A stretch of DNA of 63,717 nt, from contig JAJZPR010000010.1 of assembly GCA_021847835.1 (NCBI GenBank), positions 1 to 63,717 of the forward strand, written 5' to 3'. Each line of letters opens with the position of its first letter. Position 1 is the first letter of the stretch. The notes under the pieces are model-generated. The model worked only from the letters and a program-made list of their open reading frames with translations. It did no database searches and was not told the origin of the DNA. The position numbers and the translations under genes are program-made. Shown piece by piece: positions 60,976 to 63,717 of the stretch. Source of the DNA: Pseudomonadota bacterium (GTDB lineage Bacteria > Pseudomonadota > Gammaproteobacteria > Burkholderiales > Thiobacillaceae).

Positions 60976-61914
60976 ATGACACATCGCATCCGCATTCCTC
61001 TTCTGCTGTTCGGCATCCTGCTGGCGACCGCCGTTCGCGCCGAGCTTCCCGCATCGCTGGAGCAGGCCGTTTCCCGGGTCTCGGGTGCGCCGGCCCAGCG
61101 CCAGGCGTTGGCCGTCAACCTGGAAGAAGCCATGAAAGCCGGAGTGGGCGAGCAGGACTTGCAGGCGGTCATGCGCCTGGCGGCTACGCACCAATATTCT
61201 GCTGCCGGTGCCGATGCATTCGTCCGGCAACTCGCCGAGGCAAGCCGGGACGGCCTGCCCGTCGCGCCGATGCGCGACAAGATGCTGGAAGGCATGGCCA
61301 AGAAGATCCCGGCCGAGACGATTCTGGCCGTGACGTCCCAGTGGCGGAGCGCGCTGAGCGAGGCTGACGCGACCGTGCGGGCAATGGAAGAACGCGGCCT
61401 CGGCTACGGCAAGGCGGGCGAACGCGAAGCGCTGGTCGGCCTGGGCGCCGGTTTGCGGCAACGTTACGGCGCGAAGGACGCGCTGGTGAAACTGGATGCG
61501 TCCGTCGCGAGAGGCGGACGGACGGCGGCCGATGCCGGTCGCCTGATTGCCGCCGCCAATCTGGCCGAATTGCTGCTCCTGCACAAGGTCGCGCCGGCGC
61601 AGGCGCTGGAATTGCCCATGTCCAGCCTGCGAGCCGGCTACACGGCGGCGCAGATTCAGGCACTGCAACGCACTGTGCTGGACCGGTTGCGCCAGGGCGT
61701 GGCGCCTGCCGACGTCATTTCGGACATGCGCCGCCGGTTCGGCGCCCAGGCGGAGGCCCCGTTTGCCGCGCCTGGATTTCCCAATCCCAGCCAGAGTCCA
61801 GGTGGGGGCTGGCCAGGGGGCGGGGGCAGCTTTCCCGGCGGGGCTGGCGCGCCTGGGGGCGGCGCCCCTGGTGGCATGGGCGGCGGCTTCCCGGGAGGCA
61901 GAGGCGGCTACTAG
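60976..61914 (+). CDS. Exported helical-repeat protein with Gly-rich C-terminal tail
   Basis: 312 residues of unknown function. Signal peptide about 1-22 (ending AVRA-E). The body is alanine-rich and all-helical, with two related blocks of about 45 residues (about 54-100 and 204-251) sharing a GV..Q.L...Y.A...R...G.P..M pattern. The tail (about 275-312) is almost only Gly, Pro and aromatic residues. A paralogue starts at 63420. ATG 60976 is preferred for its signal peptide and GAGG site; ATG 60961 overlaps the gene before. Third gene of the sigma operon. Confidence 0.82.
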   Translation: MTHRIRIPLLLFGILLATAVRAELPASLEQAVSRVSGAPAQRQALAVNLEEAMKAGVGEQDLQAVMRLAATHQYSAAGADAFVRQLAEASRDGLPVAPMRDKMLEGMAKKIPAETILAVTSQWRSALSEADATVRAMEERGLGYGKAGEREALVGLGAGLRQRYGAKDALVKLDASVARGGRTAADAGRLIAAANLAELLLLHKVAPAQALELPMSSLRAGYTAAQIQALQRTVLDRLRQGVAPADVISDMRRRFGAQAEAPFAAPGFPNPSQSPGGGWPGGGGSFPGGAGAPGGGAPGGMGGGFPGGRGGY

Positions 61915-61935
61915 GCCCTAAATCATCAAGTGCGA

Positions 61936-61968
61936 CAGCGGCGCAAGATCGGCGCTGCTGTTGTTTTT
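61936..61968 (+). terminator. Probable intrinsic terminator or attenuator before the barrel gene
   Basis: CAGCGGCGC / GCGCTGCTG stem with a seven-base loop and one wobble, followed by TTGTTTTT. It lies 22 bases after the helical-repeat gene and would reduce read-through into the barrel gene. Confidence 0.6.
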
Positions 61969-62011
61969 GGAAATTTTTTTCTCCACCACCACTCGAAGAA
62001 AGGACGTACTA

Positions 62012-62800
62012 ATGCGATTCAATCCGCTTCCAGCCATGGCCAATGCAGCAGTTCTGGCCGGAGGACTCGGCCTCGCCGTCACGGCGCATGCCGACATTAC
62101 CTTGAATGCCGGCGCCAAACTGACTTACGAAACCAATGTCAACGGTTCGCCCGACGAGCCGACCACGGCGAACCAGGAGAGCGACACTTATCTGACGCTG
62201 AACGCCTCCGCCGTGTACTACACGCCGCTTGACCCCGCGAAAACCAGCTATTTCATCGGCCAGGTCGGCGCGCTTACCGCCGCCTACGACCGCTTCGACA
62301 ACCTTGACAATTCCATGCTGACGGCGAGCGCCGGTTTTTACAAACAGCTTTCCCCCGACTGGTCGGGCCAGCTCACGGGCCGTGGCTTTATCCGCGACAC
62401 CCGGCAGGATGCGCGCGATTCCGGCGGCCTCGGCGCCACACTTGAAATCAAGCGCCAGTTGGGCCAGAAGCTTTGGGTCAAGGCAGTCGCGGATTACGAG
62501 GACAACAAAGCCGATCTTCGCGCCTTCAGCTATACCGGTCAAACCTATGGCGTGAATTTCGGATACCTGCCGCTCCAGGATACCTTTGTCAATTTCGGCT
62601 ACAGCCACGCCAAGCGCGACTTCGACACCGCCTCGCCTTTCCGCACTACCACACAGACCGTGTTCGCCGAGGTGACGCAGCGTCTGGCCAAGAACTGGTA
62701 TCTCAACGGGGGCTACGCCTATCGGGACAACGATTCGAACGTTGCCGGGACGGCCTACACCAATCACGTCGTGTCACTTGGCCTGAACTTCAGCTACTGA
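62012..62800 (+). CDS. Outer-membrane beta-barrel protein
   Basis: 262 residues with a signal peptide ending TAHA-D (about 27). The mature part is made of alternating amphipathic strands (LTYETNVNGSP, YLTLNASAVYYTPL, LWVKAVADYEDNKADLR, NWYLNGGYAYRDND) and ends in the BAM-type signature SLGLNFSY with C-terminal aromatic. About ten to twelve strands are likely. No named family is recognised. A good GAAAGGA site precedes ATG 62012. No ECF-type promoter was found in the short leader. Confidence 0.85.
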   Translation: MRFNPLPAMANAAVLAGGLGLAVTAHADITLNAGAKLTYETNVNGSPDEPTTANQESDTYLTLNASAVYYTPLDPAKTSYFIGQVGALTAAYDRFDNLDNSMLTASAGFYKQLSPDWSGQLTGRGFIRDTRQDARDSGGLGATLEIKRQLGQKLWVKAVADYEDNKADLRAFSYTGQTYGVNFGYLPLQDTFVNFGYSHAKRDFDTASPFRTTTQTVFAEVTQRLAKNWYLNGGYAYRDNDSNVAGTAYTNHVVSLGLNFSY

Positions 62801-62805
62801 AATCC

Positions 62806-62832
62806 GTAACCCAAATCGCATCGTTATCGTCC
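62806..62832 (+). promoter_or_regulatory. Predicted ECF-sigma promoter P2
   Basis: GTAAC (62806-62810), 17-base spacer, CGTCC (62828-62832), 59 bases ahead of the small exported protein gene. It starts only 5 bases after the barrel gene stop. Confidence 0.7.
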
Positions 62833-62891
62833 AAGCATGCAGGAAACGTGCATTCGTTTCCGGCGCCCTACTCAATGACAAGGAGATCGAA

Positions 62892-63206
62892 ATGAACATC
62901 AGACTCGTAATATCGGCAGCGGCATGCGCCGCATTGTTTGCCGGCGCCGCCGTGGCTGCCGATGAGGCCGAACGCGAACAACAGGTAGTCGGCTTCGGCA
63001 GCGGAACCGGCATGGGCGTTGGCGCCAGCGCGGGCAGTGCCAGCAGCGTGGCCGACGGCTTCAGCTCGCAAAGCTGGAGCAGCGGATCGGGCAGCCAGAA
63101 CTTCGGTGGCGGTTTCGACCAACAGCAAACCGCCGGCTCCGGCCCCCTTTCCTCCAATCCTTCGGCCTCCACGGGTTCCAGTCCCACATTGACCAACCCG
63201 TACTGA
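62892..63206 (+). CDS. Small exported Ser/Gly/Gln-rich protein
   Basis: 104 residues: signal peptide about 1-22 (ending AVAA-D), then a short acidic stretch and a low-complexity mature part rich in Ser, Gly, Gln and Phe (VADGFSSQSWSSGSGSQNFG). No domain is recognised. It is followed by a strong terminator and preceded by predicted ECF promoter P2, so it forms a transcription unit of its own. The composition suggests a secreted or surface matrix-like polypeptide, but this is inference. Confidence 0.75.
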   Translation: MNIRLVISAAACAALFAGAAVAADEAEREQQVVGFGSGTGMGVGASAGSASSVADGFSSQSWSSGSGSQNFGGGFDQQQTAGSGPLSSNPSASTGSSPTLTNPY

Positions 63207-63221
63207 ACGGCGCCTCGGCAC

Positions 63222-63256
63222 AAGGCCCTTGCCGCGAATGCGGCAAGGGCCTTTTT
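63222..63256 (+). terminator. Strong intrinsic terminator
   Basis: A perfect 14-base stem, AAGGCCCTTGCCGC / GCGGCAAGGGCCTT, with a GAAT loop and a T-run. It lies 15 bases after the small exported protein gene and closes the P2 transcription unit. Confidence 0.93.
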
Positions 63257-63300
63257 GTTTGGGTTTTTCGCTACTCCCCCGTGGCTCGATCGTTTCGATA

Positions 63301-63327
63301 GTAACCCCGGAACGCTTTCTTTCGTCT
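63301..63327 (+). promoter_or_regulatory. Predicted ECF-sigma promoter P3
   Basis: GTAAC (63301-63305), 17-base spacer, CGTCT (63323-63327), 92 bases ahead of the last gene and just after a strong terminator. Nothing else but a 5' leader is seen between it and the start. Confidence 0.7.
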
Positions 63328-63419
63328 CAGGAGACAACAGCGCACAGAAATTTGCCCGCTGTTCACTGCATGAAATGGGTGAGTCGAAATCAACCGTCAA
63401 ACTGACAAGGAGTGTCATC

Positions 63420-63717
63420 ATGGTTAAAAAAGTTCCTTCTGCCATTGCAACCGCACTGTTGGCCGCCTTCCTGAGCGGAAACGCTGCAGCCGCCACCGAG
63501 CAGGAAGCGCACGCTCAACTGGACCGCGTTCCCGCCGCTGCGGCGGATGCGCAAAAAACCGCCCACACCGTCCTGAGCGAGCTGGTGGCGGCCGGCGTGC
63601 CTGTCGATCAGGCCTTCGAGGTTGTGCGTAGCGCGGTCGAACACGATTACAGCGCCGGCGACCTGCGCCAGGTCGGAGCCGAAATCCGCGAGCAGGTCCA
63701 AGCGGGCATTCCTGCCG
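63420..63717 (+). CDS. Exported helical-repeat protein, N-terminal part (paralogue of 60976)
   Basis: The gene runs off the right edge after 99 codons. Signal peptide about 1-24 (ending AAA-A). Residues about 58-99 (AAGVPVDQAFEVVRSAVEHD, then YSAGDLRQVG) align with residues about 55-96 of the protein at 60976, sharing AGV, the R.A..H.YSA core and a G-x-P end. A strong AAGGAG ribosome site precedes ATG 63420, with a GACAAGGAG leader also seen before the gene at 62892. It is probably controlled by P3. Confidence 0.8.
   Translation, partial: MVKKVPSAIATALLAAFLSGNAAAATEQEAHAQLDRVPAAAADAQKTAHTVLSELVAAGVPVDQAFEVVRSAVEHDYSAGDLRQVGAEIREQVQAGIPA

Noticed and set aside
63310..63327. GGAAC as the -35 of an RpoE/EcfG-type promoter
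   Set aside because: Spacing to CGTCT is only about 8-9 bases; the GTAAC nine bases earlier gives the 17-base spacing shared with the other two sites.

Overview
The window is chromosomal DNA of a GC-rich Gram-negative bacterium, almost certainly a betaproteobacterium. The gene order supports this: gpmI-envC-ctpA; rpsU-yqeY-dnaG-rpoD; rpsP-rimM-trmD-rplS; pilB-pilC-pilD-coaE-zapD-yacG; glyQ-glyS-gmhB-plsC; lptD-surA-pdxA-rsmA facing amgK-murU. The encoded proteins read as members of the Nitrosomonadales/Rhodocyclales sphere, but the genus cannot be fixed from the sequence alone. Almost every base is coding. No gene-free stretch exceeds 300 bases, the longest clear one being 38258-38547. No prophage, transposase or CRISPR array was seen.

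Layout. 1-4.7 kb: end of gpmI, envC-like, ctpA, a small unknown gene and moeB-like. 4.8-8.7 kb: a REC-PAS histidine kinase with a NarL-type regulator, rpoS and slmA. 8.7-13.4 kb (minus): tRNA-Ile2, rpoD, dnaG, yqeY, rpsU. 13.4-19.1 kb: tsaD, a pseudouridine synthase, a membrane protein, plsY, folB, a TauE-type permease, xerD, ogt. 19.1-22.6 kb (minus): rplS-trmD-rimM-rpsP and ffh. 22.6-30.3 kb: a YpjD-like protein, a CorC/CNNM-type protein, pilBCD, coaE, zapD, yacG. 30.4-38.3 kb: rpiA, ilvA, slt, an NDUFA9-like epimerase, cca, a predicted aminopeptidase. 38.3-42 kb: three small exported proteins divergent from ompR-envZ. 42-47.5 kb: glyQS, gmhB, plsC, a YgjP-like peptidase, gloA. 47.5-53 kb (minus): rsmA, pdxA, surA, lptD. 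53-59.2 kb: amgK, murU, pepP, two ubiquinone-type hydroxylases, dsbC.

The most unusual part is 59.2-63.7 kb. An ECF sigma factor gene overlaps a gene for a one-TM putative anti-sigma factor that carries a periplasmic CBM48 (glycogen-binding-like) domain. A second exported CBM48 protein lies just upstream. Downstream are an exported helical protein with a Gly-rich tail, an outer-membrane beta-barrel, a small Ser/Gly-rich exported protein, and the start of a paralogue of the helical protein. Three promoter-like sites with the same architecture (GTAAC, exactly 17 bases, CGTC) precede the sigma gene and the last two genes. This looks like an autoregulated envelope regulon, possibly sensing or building a glycan-associated surface structure.

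A second theme is small palindromic repeats. Three intergenic copies of one element (3.7, 30.25 and 48.24 kb) share inverted ends. Two of them carry a GGCAAAA tandem array. A separate palindrome is inserted in frame inside a ubiquinone hydroxylase gene, and another inverted repeat lies between pdxA and surA.
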